Source of the DNA: Microbispora bryophytorum
GTDB taxonomy: Bacteria > Actinomycetota > Actinomycetes > Streptosporangiales > Streptosporangiaceae
DNA: 64,000 bases
Reading direction: 5' to 3'
NCBI RefSeq assembly: GCF_006874465.1
Contig: NZ_VIRL01000003.1
Location: forward strand, 62,001 to 126,000
Under the pieces are notes generated by a model. It made no database searches. It had not been told where the DNA came from and was given only the letters and a program-made list of their open reading frames with translations. Below, in pieces: positions 55,152 to 63,159 of this stretch. The translations under genes and the position numbers were made by a program. Position 1 is the stretch's first letter, and each line of letters opens with the position of its first letter.

Positions 55152-56357
55152 GTGACGATGCTTCCTGAGATGTCTGAGATGCCTAACGCCCCCGTGGCGT
55201 ACCCCCGGATGGTCCGGCCCGCCTCGGGCCGGGTGGTCGCGGGCGTCGCGCAGGGCGCCGCCGCCCAGCTACGGCTCGACCCCGTCGTGCTGCGCCTGGC
55301 GTTCGTGCTGCTCACCGTCGTCGACGGGCTGGGCGTCGTGGCGTACGCCGCGCTGTGGATGTTCACCCCCAAGGAGGAGGCGGAGGGCCGCCGGCCGGCC
55401 CGCGAGTGGGGCCAGCTCGCCGCGTACGGCGTGCTGTGGCTGGCGCTGGCGGGCTTCGCCTGGATGACGGGCGCCTCCAGCGGCGGGTTCGGCACGTGGC
55501 CGATCGCGGTCGGCGGCATCGGCGCGCTGATCCTGTGGCAGCAGGCCGATCCGGGACGGCGGCAGCGGTGGATGTCGGGCGCGGTCAAACAGGTCAGCAC
55601 GACCTGGGTGCGCACCGGCATCGGGGCGCTGCTCGTCGTCGTGGGCGCGATCGGCTTCCTGGCCGCGAGCGGCGAGCTGGCCAAGGCCGGGACCGGGCTC
55701 GTGTTCACCGCGGTCGTCGTCGGCGGCATGCTGATGATCGCCGCGCCCTGGCTGGCCTCGCTCGTGAAGGAGCTCCAGCGGGAGCGCACCGAGCGCATCA
55801 GGCAGGAGGAGCGGGCCGAGGTGGCCGCCCACGTCCACGACTCGGTGCTGCACACGCTGACCCTCATCCAGCGCAACGCCCACGACGCGCGGGAGGTCGC
55901 CCGGCTCGCCCGGTCGCAGGAGCGGGAGTTGCGCAACTGGCTCTACCAGCCCAAGCAGGACGCCGACGCCAGCCTCGCCGCCGCTGTACGGCGGGTCGCC
56001 GCCGAGGAGGAGGACGCCCACGGCGTGCAGATCGAGGTGGTCTGCGTGGGCGACTGCGAGCTGAACGAGGGCCTGGTGGCCTTGCTGCAGGCCGCCCGGC
56101 AGGCGATGGTCAACGCGTGCAAATACAGTGGTGCTCCGGTCGTCTCCGTCTACGCCGAGGTCGAGGCCGACGAGGTGACGGTGTTCGTCCGGGACCGGGG
56201 CAAGGGCTTCGTGCTCGACGACGTCGCCAGTGACCGGATGGGCATCCGCCAGTCGATCATCGGCAGGATGGAACGCAACGGGGGAAGCGCCCGGGTCAGG
56301 ACCGAGCCGGGCGACGGAACCGAGGTCATGCTGACCATGAAGAGGGAGCAGCAATGA
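55152..56357 (+). CDS. PspC-domain histidine kinase (MacS-like)
   Basis: A 401-residue sensor kinase. An N-terminal PspC domain (about 20-75: ASGRVVAGVAQGAAAQLRLD, then a membrane helix) is followed by further helices at about 95-115, 118-135, 155-172 and 180-200. The H-box is AAHVHDSVLHTL (H229), and the ATPase domain includes NACKYSG and VRDRGKGF. It closely resembles the PspC-containing kinase of the Streptomyces MacRS system as I remember it. The start is not certain: GTG 55152, ATG 55158 and ATG 55170 are in frame with no clear ribosome binding site. ATGA couples it to its regulator. Confidence 0.87.
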   Translation: MTMLPEMSEMPNAPVAYPRMVRPASGRVVAGVAQGAAAQLRLDPVVLRLAFVLLTVVDGLGVVAYAALWMFTPKEEAEGRRPAREWGQLAAYGVLWLALAGFAWMTGASSGGFGTWPIAVGGIGALILWQQADPGRRQRWMSGAVKQVSTTWVRTGIGALLVVVGAIGFLAASGELAKAGTGLVFTAVVVGGMLMIAAPWLASLVKELQRERTERIRQEERAEVAAHVHDSVLHTLTLIQRNAHDAREVARLARSQERELRNWLYQPKQDADASLAAAVRRVAAEEEDAHGVQIEVVCVGDCELNEGLVALLQAARQAMVNACKYSGAPVVSVYAEVEADEVTVFVRDRGKGFVLDDVASDRMGIRQSIIGRMERNGGSARVRTEPGDGTEVMLTMKREQQ

Positions 56358-56992
56358 AGACCGTACGCGTGCTGATCGTCGACGACCACCGGCTGTTCCG
56401 GTCCGGCGTACGGGCCGAGCTCGGACCGTCGATCCAGGTGATCGGCGAGGCCGAGGACGTGGAGTCGGCGGTGACGGCGATCGGCGAGCTGCAGCCCGAC
56501 GTGGTGCTGCTCGACGTGCACATGCCGGGCGGCGGCGGCCAGGAGGTGCTGCGGCGCGTGCTCGGCTCCGGCTCCCAGGTGCGTTTCCTCGCGCTGTCGG
56601 TGTCGGACGCGGCCGAGGACGTGATCGGAGTCATCCGGGGCGGCGCCCGGGGCTACGTGACCAAGACGATCAGTGGCGCCGAGCTGACCGACGCGATCAA
56701 CCGGGTGTCCGAGGGCGACGCGGTGTTCTCGCCGCGGCTGGCCGGGTTCGTCCTCGACGCGTTCGCCTCGACGGAGGCCCCGCCCATCGACCCCGAGCTC
56801 GACTCGCTCACCCAGCGGGAGCGCGAGGTGCTGCGGCTGATCGCCCGGGGGTACGCCTACAAGGAGATCGCCAAGGAGCTGTTCATCTCGGTGAAGACCG
56901 TCGAGACGCACGTGTCGAGCGTGCTGCGCAAGCTGCAGCTGTCCAACCGGCACGAGCTGTCGCGCTGGGCCACCGCCAGGCGTCTGGTCTGA
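56354..56992 (+). CDS. LuxR/NarL-family response regulator (MacR-like)
   Basis: A 212-residue response regulator. The receiver has D10/D11 and phosphoacceptor D54 (VVLLDVHMPGG). The C-terminal LuxR helix-turn-helix is about 147-205 (LTQREREVLRLIARGYAYKE, then IAKELFISVKTVETHVSSVL). It is the partner of the PspC-domain kinase by the 4-base ATGA overlap. Likely targets include the divergent PspC gene. An IS200/IS605 element lies immediately downstream of its stop. Confidence 0.93.
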   Translation: MKTVRVLIVDDHRLFRSGVRAELGPSIQVIGEAEDVESAVTAIGELQPDVVLLDVHMPGGGGQEVLRRVLGSGSQVRFLALSVSDAAEDVIGVIRGGARGYVTKTISGAELTDAINRVSEGDAVFSPRLAGFVLDAFASTEAPPIDPELDSLTQREREVLRLIARGYAYKEIAKELFISVKTVETHVSSVLRKLQLSNRHELSRWATARRLV

Positions 56993-57084
56993 ACCGTTCG
57001 CACGGATCCGTCTGGTGCGATCGCCCCTCGGCATGCGACGCTCGGTGAGTGACTCCTCCGCTGCCTGAGGGGAGCGGCTTCTCG

Positions 57085-58269
57085 CTAGGCCGCTTCCGCA
57101 GCGTCACGAAGGGCAAGCCCTGCCCTGAGGATGTTGATGGCCGCGTTCATATCGGCGTGCGCGGTATGCCCGCACGACGTACAGGCGAACTCGGCTTGGG
57201 TGAGGCGGTTGTCCCGCGCGCAGTGCCCGCAACGGGCGCATGTGCGGGAGGTGTTGGCGGGGTTCACCGCAATCAGCTCTCGACCGGCGCTTTCAGCCTT
57301 GTGCGCGAGCACACGCAGGAACACCCCCCAACCCGCGTCCAGGATGCTTCGGTTGAGGCCGGACTTCTGGGCGACTTTCCGGCCGGGGTTGTCGATTGTG
57401 CCCGAAGCCGAGCGGGTCATGATCGCGATCCGCAGGTCCTCGTGCATTATCACGTCATAGCTGCGGACCAGGGTGAGGGCGGCCTTGTGCGCGCCGTCCA
57501 AGCGCTGACGGCGGACCTTCGCGTGCAGCGCCGCCACTCGCGCCACCGCCTTCCGGCGTCGCCTGGACCCCCGTTTGGTACGGGCAAGGTCCCGCTGCAG
57601 AACTGCGAGACGATGAGCGGACGCTTGCAAGTGGCGCGGGTTGGCCAAGCGCTCCCCGTCGCTGGTGGTGACCAGCGAGACGACGCCCATGTCGACACCG
57701 ACCGCCGCACCGGTCGAGGCAAGCGGCTGCGCAGGCACGTCATCACACGACAGCACCACGTACCAGCGGGACGCTTCCCGTTTCACGCTGATCGTCTTCA
57801 CCCGGCCCCGCACCGAGCGGTGCTGGTGCACCCGAACGTGCCCGATGCCCTGCAAACGGACGAACGTCGCCGTGGGGTGCTCGGGTTGGGAGTCCCACCG
57901 GCAGCCGTCCCCGTCCTTCGGCCACTCCACCGTGTCGAACCAGCCGCGCCCCTTGAACCTGGGGAACCCCGGCACGTGCCCTTCTCGGACCCGCTTGAAG
58001 AACGCCGCGAACGCCTTGTCCAACCGGCGCAAGGTGGCCTGCTGAGAGGAGAACGACCACCGGCCCTGACCGGCGGGGTCATCGGCACGGATGTGCTTCA
58101 ACTCCCCGGACTGGTCACCGTAGCGAACCGTGACGCCAGCCCTGCGGTAGGCGGTCCGTCGGTGCTCCAGGGCGGCGTTGTAGAGCTGGCGGTGATCCTC
58201 AAGGCAGGCGGCGAGCGAGGCGGCCTGCTTGCTGGTGGGGCGCAGCAGGAACTTGAACGACTGGCGCAC
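57085..58269 (-). CDS. tnpB: TnpB RNA-guided nuclease (IS605 OrfB)
   Basis: A 394-residue, full-length TnpB, the compact RNA-guided DNA nuclease ancestral to Cas12. RuvC catalytic acids are in VGVDMGVV, MHEDLRIA and HADMNAAINIL. The zinc ribbon CARCGHCARDN plus FACTSCGH lies between the second and third. The N-terminal helix-turn-helix-like region (RPTSKQAASLAACLEDHRQLYNAAL, shown in part) is typical. The start is GTG. All hallmarks are intact although the partner transposase is truncated, so the nuclease may still act but the element cannot move by itself. Confidence 0.93.
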   Translation of the reverse strand: MRQSFKFLLRPTSKQAASLAACLEDHRQLYNAALEHRRTAYRRAGVTVRYGDQSGELKHIRADDPAGQGRWSFSSQQATLRRLDKAFAAFFKRVREGHVPGFPRFKGRGWFDTVEWPKDGDGCRWDSQPEHPTATFVRLQGIGHVRVHQHRSVRGRVKTISVKREASRWYVVLSCDDVPAQPLASTGAAVGVDMGVVSLVTTSDGERLANPRHLQASAHRLAVLQRDLARTKRGSRRRRKAVARVAALHAKVRRQRLDGAHKAALTLVRSYDVIMHEDLRIAIMTRSASGTIDNPGRKVAQKSGLNRSILDAGWGVFLRVLAHKAESAGRELIAVNPANTSRTCARCGHCARDNRLTQAEFACTSCGHTAHADMNAAINILRAGLALRDAAEAA

Positions 58270-58316
58270 ACCTACCCCCCCACGTTCCTCTCACCTTCAG
58301 TAATCAAATCACCACG

Positions 58317-58562
58317 CTACTGGAAGGCGCTGACAAAAGCTGGAGGCAGGAAGCGTGGAATAACGAACAGATGCACGTGGTCGGGCATCACCTCAAGCGC
58401 TGCGGTCTCCCAACCGTGCTCACCGACTTTGGCGCGGACCAGCTCCTCAAGGCGGGCCTTCACCGGGCCAGCCAGAACGGGACAGCCGTACTTCAGACAC
58501 CACACCACGTGGTACCCGAGGTCATAGGCCGCACCGTGGGAGACGCGCACCTGACGAGTCAC
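58317..58562 (-). pseudogene. tnpA: Truncated Y1 transposase TnpA
   Basis: Only 81 residues remain of a protein normally about 130-150 long. The N-terminus (VRVSHGAAYDLGYHVVWCLK) and the HUH metal motif (MPDHVHLFV) are present. After HLFV the sequence turns into the unrelated IPRFLPPAFVSAFQ and stops. The C-terminal helix with the catalytic tyrosine is missing, so the protein cannot cleave or join DNA. The break looks like an internal deletion that removed roughly the last 50-60 codons. Confidence 0.88.
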
Positions 58563-58689
58563 ACGATCACGATGAAAGCACCGTCCATATAACCCACACG
58601 AGAGGAACTCGCGATGAGGCCAGAGGCAAACCAGCCAGGGACGGTATTCCCCCCTCGCCTGAAGGCGATGATCCCCTGCCGAGGTTCTG
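58563..58689. other. IS left end and leader of the downstream gene
   Basis: This 127-base stretch holds the IS605-type left end, including a hairpin TCGCC-TGAA-GGCGA at about 58656-58669 and a CCCCCC run just before it. It is also the only upstream sequence of the glutamate-cysteine-ligase-like gene. Any native promoter has been displaced or replaced by the element. Confidence 0.55.
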
Positions 58690-60150
58690 ATGGGCCGTGA
58701 CGTACCCTCCGTCTCCTTCAGCCGGGAGGACCGCCGCCGCTACCGGGACAAGGTGAAGCTGTCGCTGGACGTTCTGGCGGGGATGCTGCGGGAGTCGCGG
58801 TTCGAGTGCGACCGGCCCCGGATGGGCATGGAGATCGAGCTGAACCTGGTCGACTCCCGGGGCGAGCCGGCGATGAAGAACGCCGAGGTCCTGGCCGCCA
58901 TCGCGGAGCCCGACTGGGCGACGGAGCTGGGCCAGTTCAACGTCGAGATCAACGTCCCGCCGCAGGTGCTGTCCGGCGAGGGCAGCCGCCTGCTGGAGGA
59001 GTCCGTACGGCTGCGCCTCAACCGGGCGCGGGAGCGGGCGGCGCGCGTCGGCGGGCAGCTCATGCTGGTCGGCATCCTGCCGACGCTGCGCGAGAGCGAC
59101 GTCAGCGAGGCGACCCTGTCGGCCAACCCCCGCTACAAGCTGCTGAACGAGCAGATCTTCGCCGCCCGTGGCGAGGATCTGCACCTCATGATCGAGGGAG
59201 TGGAGCGGCTCGACACCTACGCCGACAGCATCACCCCCGAGGCGGCGTGCACGAGCGTGCAGCTCCATCTGCAGGTGAGTCCCGAGACGTTCGCCGACCA
59301 CTGGAACGCGGCCCAGGTCATCGCCGGTCCGCAGGTCGCGGTCGCGGCCAACTCGCCGTTCCTGTTCGGCAAGGAGCTGTGGCGCGAGACCAGGATCAGC
59401 CTGTTCGAGCAGGCCACCGACACCCGGCCGGAGGAGCTGAAGGCCCAGGGCGTGCGGCCGCGCGTCTGGTTCGGGGAGCGGTGGATCACGTCGGTCTTCG
59501 ACCTGTTCGAGGAGAACGTCCGCTACTTCCCCGCGCTGCTGCCCCTGTGCGACGAGGAGGACCCGAGGCGGGTGCTCGACGAGGGCGGGGTGCCCGAGCT
59601 GCACGAGCTGCGCCTGCACAACGGCACCGTCTATCGCTGGAACCGGCCCGTCTACGACGTCTCCGAGGGCATCCCCCACCTGCGGGTGGAGAACCGCGTG
59701 CTGCCCGCCGGACCGACGGTGGCCGACATCGCCGCCAACGCCGCGTTCTACTACGGGCTCATGCGCGTGCTCCCGGCGGCCGGGCGGCCCGTGTGGACGC
59801 GCATGTCCTTCGCCGCCGCCGAGGACAACCTCCGCAACGCCGCGCGGTACGGCCTCGACGCCCGCCTCTACTGGCCGGGCCTGGGGGAGGTGCCCGCCGC
59901 CGAGCTGATCCTGCGCAGGCTGCTGCCCATGGCCTACCACGGGCTCGACCTGTGGGAGGTCGACCCGGTCCAGCGCGACCGGCTGCTCGGCATCATCGAA
60001 CGGCGCTGCGTGACCGGCCGTACGGGGGCGGACTGGCAGGTCAGGGCGGCCCGCGCGTTCGGCGGGGACCACGAGGCGCTGCGCCGTATGACGCTCCGCT
60101 ACCTGCAGCACATGCACACCAACGAGCCCGTCCACACCTGGGGAATCTAA
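58690..60150 (+). CDS. Glutamate-cysteine ligase-like protein (GCS2 family)
   Basis: A 486-residue ATP-grasp-like carboxylate-amine ligase of the GCS2 superfamily. Key elements are PRMGMEIELNLVDSRGEPAM (about 38-57), ELGQFNVEINVPPQ (78-91), ACTSVQLHLQVSPETF (about 186-201) and HLRVENRVLPAGPTVAD (about 330-346). Actinobacterial relatives are annotated glutamate-cysteine ligase; they lie near EgtA, which makes gamma-glutamyl-cysteine for ergothioneine. No other ergothioneine genes are present, so the product is uncertain. The start ATG 58690 lies at the edge of the IS element. No good ribosome binding site is visible; GAGG is at 58681-58684. Confidence 0.82.
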   Translation: MGRDVPSVSFSREDRRRYRDKVKLSLDVLAGMLRESRFECDRPRMGMEIELNLVDSRGEPAMKNAEVLAAIAEPDWATELGQFNVEINVPPQVLSGEGSRLLEESVRLRLNRARERAARVGGQLMLVGILPTLRESDVSEATLSANPRYKLLNEQIFAARGEDLHLMIEGVERLDTYADSITPEAACTSVQLHLQVSPETFADHWNAAQVIAGPQVAVAANSPFLFGKELWRETRISLFEQATDTRPEELKAQGVRPRVWFGERWITSVFDLFEENVRYFPALLPLCDEEDPRRVLDEGGVPELHELRLHNGTVYRWNRPVYDVSEGIPHLRVENRVLPAGPTVADIAANAAFYYGLMRVLPAAGRPVWTRMSFAAAEDNLRNAARYGLDARLYWPGLGEVPAAELILRRLLPMAYHGLDLWEVDPVQRDRLLGIIERRCVTGRTGADWQVRAARAFGGDHEALRRMTLRYLQHMHTNEPVHTWGI

Positions 60151-60183
60151 AAAGCTCGCGTTCGGCGACAGATGCAGATCTTT

Positions 60184-60211
60184 GCCGCCTAAATGGCTAT
60201 TTAGAGGCGGC
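60184..60211. terminator. Hairpin after the GCS2-like gene
   Basis: GCCGCCTAAAT (60184-60194) pairs with ATTTAGAGGCGGC (60199-60211), with a two-base bulge and a GGCT loop. It lies 33 bases after the stop in a locally AT-rich patch. It has no U-tract, so it could instead be an operator for the next gene. Confidence 0.5.
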
Positions 60212-60251
60212 GGTCGCCGGGAGCCTCGTGTGCGCCGGTGGCGATGGGAGC

Positions 60252-61106
60252 ATGGCGGGCGTGACGACGAACCGGACCAGGCGGACGGGTGTGCTGGGCG
60301 GCGTTCTCGGCGCTCTCGGCGTGCTCACGGCCGCGAACGTGCTCAACAACCGGGCCGCCCGGCGGTGGGCGCCGCTGACCTCGGCGGTCGCGACCGGCGC
60401 GCTGCTGCTGATCGCCCGCGGCGAGGGGATCACCTGGCGGGAGCTGGGCGTGCGCCGCGCCCGCGCCGGGGCCGTGACCGGGGGCGCGCTCGCCGCCGGC
60501 GTCGCGGCCGTCTACGCGGCGGGCGTCGCCCACCCCCGCACCCGCGCGCTGTTCCACGACGAGCGCGCGCTGGCCCTGTCGCGCCGCCGGGTGCTGGAGG
60601 AGGCACTGGTCCAGGTGCCCTTCGGGACCGTGCTGCTGGAGGAGGTGGGCTTCCGCGGCGTGCTGCCCGCCCTGCTCGGCCGCTCGCTCCCGCCGCGTAC
60701 GGCCGTCGCCGTCTCGGCCGCGCTGTTCGGGCTGTGGCACGTGTTGCCCGCGATGGACATGGCCGTGGCCAACCCCGCTCTCGGCCGGCTGACCGCCGGG
60801 GAGGCCCCGGACGAGGCCGCCGGCCCCATGAGGACGGCACGACCGGAAGCGGTGAGGAGGGAGACGGAGGGACAGGAGACGGTGAGGACGGTGAGGACGG
60901 CGCGGTTGGAGACGGCGCGGCTGGTGGCGGGGACGGTGGCGTCCACTGCGGTGGCCGGGCTCGTGTTCCACGGGCTGCGCCACCGCGCCGGGCTGCTCGC
61001 GCCCGCGCTGCTCCACCTGGCGACGAACTCCCTCGGCTATGCCGCCGCCCGGGTGGCGCGCCGCCTCGATCAGCCCTCGCGGGGGTCGGCCAGGCCGGTC
61101 CGGTAG
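60252..61106 (+). CDS. CPBP-family intramembrane metalloprotease
   Basis: A 284-residue membrane protein of the Abi/CPBP family (type II CAAX-prenyl-endopeptidase-like). Catalytic motifs are LLEEVGFRGVLPALL (EExxxR, about residue 130), FGLWHV (FxxxH, about 160) and LLHLATN (HxxxN, near 258). About seven helices are predicted. A 45-residue charged Arg/Glu/Thr-rich stretch (about 185-230) with repeated GTGAGGACGG-type DNA splits the second and third motifs. It may process peptides or bacteriocin-like substrates. The start could also be GTG 60261. The last 37 bases overlap the convergent response-regulator gene. Confidence 0.83.
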   Translation: MAGVTTNRTRRTGVLGGVLGALGVLTAANVLNNRAARRWAPLTSAVATGALLLIARGEGITWRELGVRRARAGAVTGGALAAGVAAVYAAGVAHPRTRALFHDERALALSRRRVLEEALVQVPFGTVLLEEVGFRGVLPALLGRSLPPRTAVAVSAALFGLWHVLPAMDMAVANPALGRLTAGEAPDEAAGPMRTARPEAVRRETEGQETVRTVRTARLETARLVAGTVASTAVAGLVFHGLRHRAGLLAPALLHLATNSLGYAAARVARRLDQPSRGSARPVR

Positions 61107-61996
61107 GCGTACGCGACCGCCTGGGCCCGGTCGCGCACCCGGACCTTCGCGAAGAGGTTGTTGATGTGCGTCTTGACCGTGGCCTCGCTGATGAAAAGGG
61201 TGCCGGCGATCTCGGCGTTCGACAGGCCGCGCGCGATGAGCCGCAGGACCTCCGCCTCGCGCGGCGTCAGCCCGTCGGGCGGCGTACCGGCGCTGGACGA
61301 GGGCCCGGTGCTGGACGACGGCCCGATGCTGGAGATTGGCCCCGTGCCGGACCATGGACCCGTGCTGGAGATTGGCCCCGTGCTGGACGACGGTCCGGCG
61401 CCTGGTGACGGTCCGGCGCTTCGCGCTGCCCCGGCGTCCGGGGGCGTCCCCGCTCCCGGCCTCCGGCCCGCTCGGGGTGTCTCGCGGGCGTGGCGCGTCG
61501 AGAACCGCGACCGGTGCGGCGCGGCGTCCGGGCCGGGCGTCCCGCCGGGTGGTGCGGCGCCGGTGTCGCCTCCCGTGCCGGTGACGGTGTTCAGAAGGCG
61601 GCGCTGCACGCCGGGGTCGAGCTGCGCGTCGCCGTTCATCACCGTGGTGACGGCACGGGCGATCTCCTCGGCGTCGGCGCTCTTGGTGAGGAAGCCGCGC
61701 GCCCCGGCCCGCAGCGCGGCGAAGACCGACTCGTCGTCGGTGTACGTCGTGAGCACGACGACCTGGGTGTCCGGGAACTCGGCGCGGATCCGCCGGGTCG
61801 CCTCGACCCCGTCCATCCGGGGCATGCGCAGGTCCATGAGCACCACGTCGGGCCGTTCGCCCGCGACCAGGCGGAGCGCGGCCTCGCCGTCGGACGCCGA
61901 CCCCACCACCTCCATGTCCGGCAGCAGGCCGAGCAGCAGGACGAGCCCGTCGCGCACCACGGCCTGGTCATCGACCACGAGCACGCGGGCGGTCAT
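61070..61996 (-). CDS. LuxR-family response regulator with an unusually long repeat linker
   Basis: A 308-residue response regulator, about 90-100 residues longer than normal. The receiver (1-120) has D9/D10 and phosphoacceptor D55 (VVLMDLRMPRMDG). The C-terminal LuxR helix-turn-helix (about 242-300) is normal (LTPREAEVLRLIARGLSNAE). Between them, residues about 140-240 are a Gly/Pro/Ser/Thr/Arg linker that includes GPSSSTGP, GPISSTGP and GPISSIGP repeats. It is coupled by a 4-base overlap to the kinase gene upstream. Confidence 0.92.
   Translation of the reverse strand: MTARVLVVDDQAVVRDGLVLLLGLLPDMEVVGSASDGEAALRLVAGERPDVVLMDLRMPRMDGVEATRRIRAEFPDTQVVVLTTYTDDESVFAALRAGARGFLTKSADAEEIARAVTTVMNGDAQLDPGVQRRLLNTVTGTGGDTGAAPPGGTPGPDAAPHRSRFSTRHARETPRAGRRPGAGTPPDAGAARSAGPSPGAGPSSSTGPISSTGPWSGTGPISSIGPSSSTGPSSSAGTPPDGLTPREAEVLRLIARGLSNAEIAGTLFISEATVKTHINNLFAKVRVRDRAQAVAYAYRTGLADPREG
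61285..61440 (-). repeat. 18-bp in-frame repeats in the response-regulator linker
   Basis: On the plus strand, units such as GTGCTGGAGATTGGCCCC and GTGCTGGACGACGGCCCG, 18 bases long, are repeated about eight times. On the coding strand they give Gly-Pro-(Ser/Ile)-Ser-Ser-Thr hexapeptides. Confidence 0.8.
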
Positions 61997-63150
61997 GCCG
62001 GCACCCGCAGCCGGACCCGGAAACCGTGCTCGGTCTCGCCTGCCTCCAGCGTGCCGCCCAGGAGTTCGGCGCGTTCGCGCATACCCACGAGACCGTATCC
62101 TCCTCCCGGCGTCCCCGGCGCGTCACTCGGGGGGTTGACGACCTCCAGCTCGCACGTCCGGTCGCCGAATCTCAGCCGTACGGTGGCGGGGGAGCCCGGA
62201 GCGTGCCGCCGCACGTTGGTGACGGCCTCCTGGGCGGTGCGGATCATCGCCAGCTCGGTTTCGGGCGGCAGCCGGCGTTCGTGACCGGAGACGACGACGG
62301 CGCACTCCCTGCCGGTCGCGTCGCGGAACTCCCCGGCGAGCGCGTCCAGTGCGGCGGGCAGCGGCTGGGCGTCGTCGCGGAGCGCGGCGACGGCTCTGCG
62401 TGCCTCGTCGAGGCCCTGCTTGGCCAGCTCACGGGCGCGTTCGACCCGGTCGAGGGCCTCCTGCGACCGGTCGGCGCGCAGCAGCAGCCGGGCGCCCTCC
62501 AGATGCACGATCTGCGCCGACAGGGAGTGCGCGAGGATGTCGTGGATCTCCCTGGCGATCCGGGCGCGCTCGGCCAGCACGGCCTCGCCCGCCTGGGCGG
62601 CGGTGGCGGCCCTGCGCTGCTTGATGGCGTAGGCGACCGCGAAGACCACGCAGATCGAGACGCACAGGCTGAGGTCGCGCTGCTGCGCCTCGGGGGAGAC
62701 CGGCGGCAGCAGTCCCATGGCGCTCGATCCCAGGCCCGCCAGGGCCAGCAGCAGGAGCGGCAGCGACCATCTCAGCGGATGCCGTACGGCCGCGGCCCCA
62801 ACGGCGAACATGAGCACGGCGACGGCCGGGCTGCTGTCGGAGACCATGTCGAGGGCGATGGCCGCCACGATGGTGAGCCCGATGAGGACGGCCTCCGCCG
62901 GTCCGTCGTTCCAGCGTCCCGGCAGGATCGGCCGCAGCCGGATGACGACCATGAGGGACAGCGTCACGGCGATCGCGGCGGTCAGCGCGGTGATGGCGAG
63001 CCTATCGCCGGTCAGGCCGAACCCCGGCGGGCCGGTCGCCTGCCCGCCGACCAGCAGGGCGATCACGGCCAGCCGCAGGAACGCGCCGGCGATCGCGTTC
63101 CTGCGGCTGGACTCTCGGCCGGCCTGGACATATCCGTCACGACTGGGCAC
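61993..63150 (-). CDS. Membrane histidine kinase, NarL-partner type
   Basis: A 385-residue sensor kinase with about five to six transmembrane segments in residues 22-180, an H-box RIAREIHDILAHSLSAQ (H203), and an ATPase domain ending GGGYGLVGMRERAELLGGTL. The extracytoplasmic loops are short, so it is probably an intramembrane-sensing kinase. It lies 9 bases downstream of a small membrane-protein gene and overlaps the regulator gene by 4 bases, forming a three-gene operon. Confidence 0.92.
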   Translation of the reverse strand: MPSRDGYVQAGRESSRRNAIAGAFLRLAVIALLVGGQATGPPGFGLTGDRLAITALTAAIAVTLSLMVVIRLRPILPGRWNDGPAEAVLIGLTIVAAIALDMVSDSSPAVAVLMFAVGAAAVRHPLRWSLPLLLLALAGLGSSAMGLLPPVSPEAQQRDLSLCVSICVVFAVAYAIKQRRAATAAQAGEAVLAERARIAREIHDILAHSLSAQIVHLEGARLLLRADRSQEALDRVERARELAKQGLDEARRAVAALRDDAQPLPAALDALAGEFRDATGRECAVVVSGHERRLPPETELAMIRTAQEAVTNVRRHAPGSPATVRLRFGDRTCELEVVNPPSDAPGTPGGGYGLVGMRERAELLGGTLEAGETEHGFRVRLRVPA

Positions 63151-63159
63151 GTCCCGACG

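Larger units (their letters stand above)
57045..58690 (-). mobile_element. IS200/IS605-family element (IS605/IS1341-like), tnpA truncated
   Basis: The unit contains tnpA (truncated) and tnpB (intact), both on the minus strand. The ends are approximate. The right end lies just after the tnpB stop, with a short hairpin CCGCT...AGCGG (about 57058-57077). The left end lies before tnpA, with a subterminal hairpin TCGCC-TGAA-GGCGA (about 58656-58669). These elements lack terminal inverted repeats and insert as single strands without target duplication. The right end is about 55 bases after a response-regulator gene; the left end touches the start of the glutamate-cysteine-ligase-like gene. Confidence 0.78.

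Noticed and set aside
57000..57060. tRNA gene as IS target next to the response regulator
   Set aside because: No cloverleaf or TTCRA-type T-loop could be drawn; the stretch is the gene end and the IS right end.
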